A stretch of 64,000 nt of DNA from Roseiarcus sp963780825 (GTDB lineage Bacteria > Pseudomonadota > Alphaproteobacteria > Rhizobiales > Beijerinckiaceae), in contig CAWADL010000026.1 in NCBI GenBank assembly GCA_963780825.1, forward strand, positions 62,001 through 126,000. Reading direction: 5' to 3'. The notes below the pieces were generated by a model. It was not told the DNA's origin and searched no databases. It saw only the letters and a list, made by a program, of their open reading frames with translations. Positions 63,803 through 64,000 of the stretch are shown piece by piece (the stretch's first letter is position 1; each line of letters opens with the position of its first letter). A program made the translations under genes and the position numbers.

Positions 63803-64000
63803 TTGCGTCTCTTGATCGTCGACGATCATCCCGTCGTGGTCACCGGCTGCCGGGCCATTTTCTCCTCTCACGACGACGTTGAGACGTTTGATGTGCGCGA
63901 CGGCGAGAGCGGCGTCGCCGCCTATTTCCAGCACGGCGCCGATATCGCAATGGTCGACATCAACTTGCCTGATATATCCGGCTTCGAGGTTCTCAGGCGC
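63803..64000 (+). CDS. NarL-type response regulator, 3'-truncated by the window end
   Basis: The first 66 residues of a receiver domain: MRLLIVDDHPVVVTGCRAIFSS with the acidic pocket DDH, and the phospho-acceptor Asp in AMVDINLPDISGFEVLRR. TTG 63803 has GGGAGGAAGG directly upstream. It faces away from the histidine kinase gene with 71 bases between, as for many NarXL-type pairs. Confidence 0.85.
   Translation, partial: MRLLIVDDHPVVVTGCRAIFSSHDDVETFDVRDGESGVAAYFQHGADIAMVDINLPDISGFEVLRR

Overview
The window is GC-rich DNA (by eye roughly two-thirds G+C) from an alphaproteobacterium, most likely a member of the Hyphomicrobiales (Rhizobiales). The evidence is the gyrA, phasin and truncated siroheme synthase sequences, the many TTG/GTG starts, the long sulfate-exporter-type transporter, and intergenic repeats of types common in that order. 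I cannot assign a genus from the sequence alone.

Layout. 0-19 kb holds household and envelope genes: a partial ABM-like monooxygenase, a bicupin oxalate decarboxylase, gluconokinase, an MntR-like repressor divergent from a non-canonical Nramp transporter, a serine hydrolase, gyrA, a DUF2157-like membrane protein, a phasin, a YdcZ-type transporter, a fused DctQM TRAP permease, and a roughly 1700-residue inner-membrane/BON/coiled-coil/OmpA protein. 19.5-36.7 kb is a sulfur-acquisition region: an NtaA/DszA-type flavin monooxygenase, an L-2-amino-thiazoline-4-carboxylate (ATC) hydrolase family protein, an acyl-CoA-dehydrogenase-like flavoprotein, a Liv-type ABC importer with binding protein, a YeiH-type transporter, a flavin reductase, CysE, CysK, and the sulfonate system SsuA-D-C-B. 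The two FMNH2-dependent oxygenases, the flavin reductase and the cysteine synthase complex together suggest import of organosulfur compounds, oxidative or hydrolytic release of sulfur, and assimilation to cysteine.

37-49.4 kb has tRNA-Gly(CCC), a secreted multicopper oxidase, and a lipid block: acyl-CoA ligase, wax ester synthase/DGAT, an alpha/beta hydrolase, a saccharopine-dehydrogenase-like enoyl reductase, and a self-sufficient CYP102-type P450. 49.5-64 kb holds a lone SecD-head-like exported protein, a class III adenylate cyclase, a VapBC-type toxin-antitoxin pair, a DoxX-like protein, an AIM24 protein, a 2OG-Fe(II) oxygenase, an EACC1-like small protein, HerA overlapping a GGDEF-EAL protein, CysG with a shortened C-terminal domain, an SDR, an O-methyltransferase divergent from a TetR regulator, and a NarL-type two-component pair cut by the window end.

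Two features run through the whole window. First, most intergenic gaps hold paired inverted palindromes of at least seven sequence families (called A to G below), often at the ends of convergent genes. Second, many genes are broken by single-base shifts, mostly insertions, although the protein is fully conserved across the alternating frames. The break in the essential gyrA argues that most of these are sequence errors, yet they are very dense in 20-27 kb, 31-36 kb and 41-45 kb and recur in the same short contexts. I annotate those genes as single coding regions and state the shifts.
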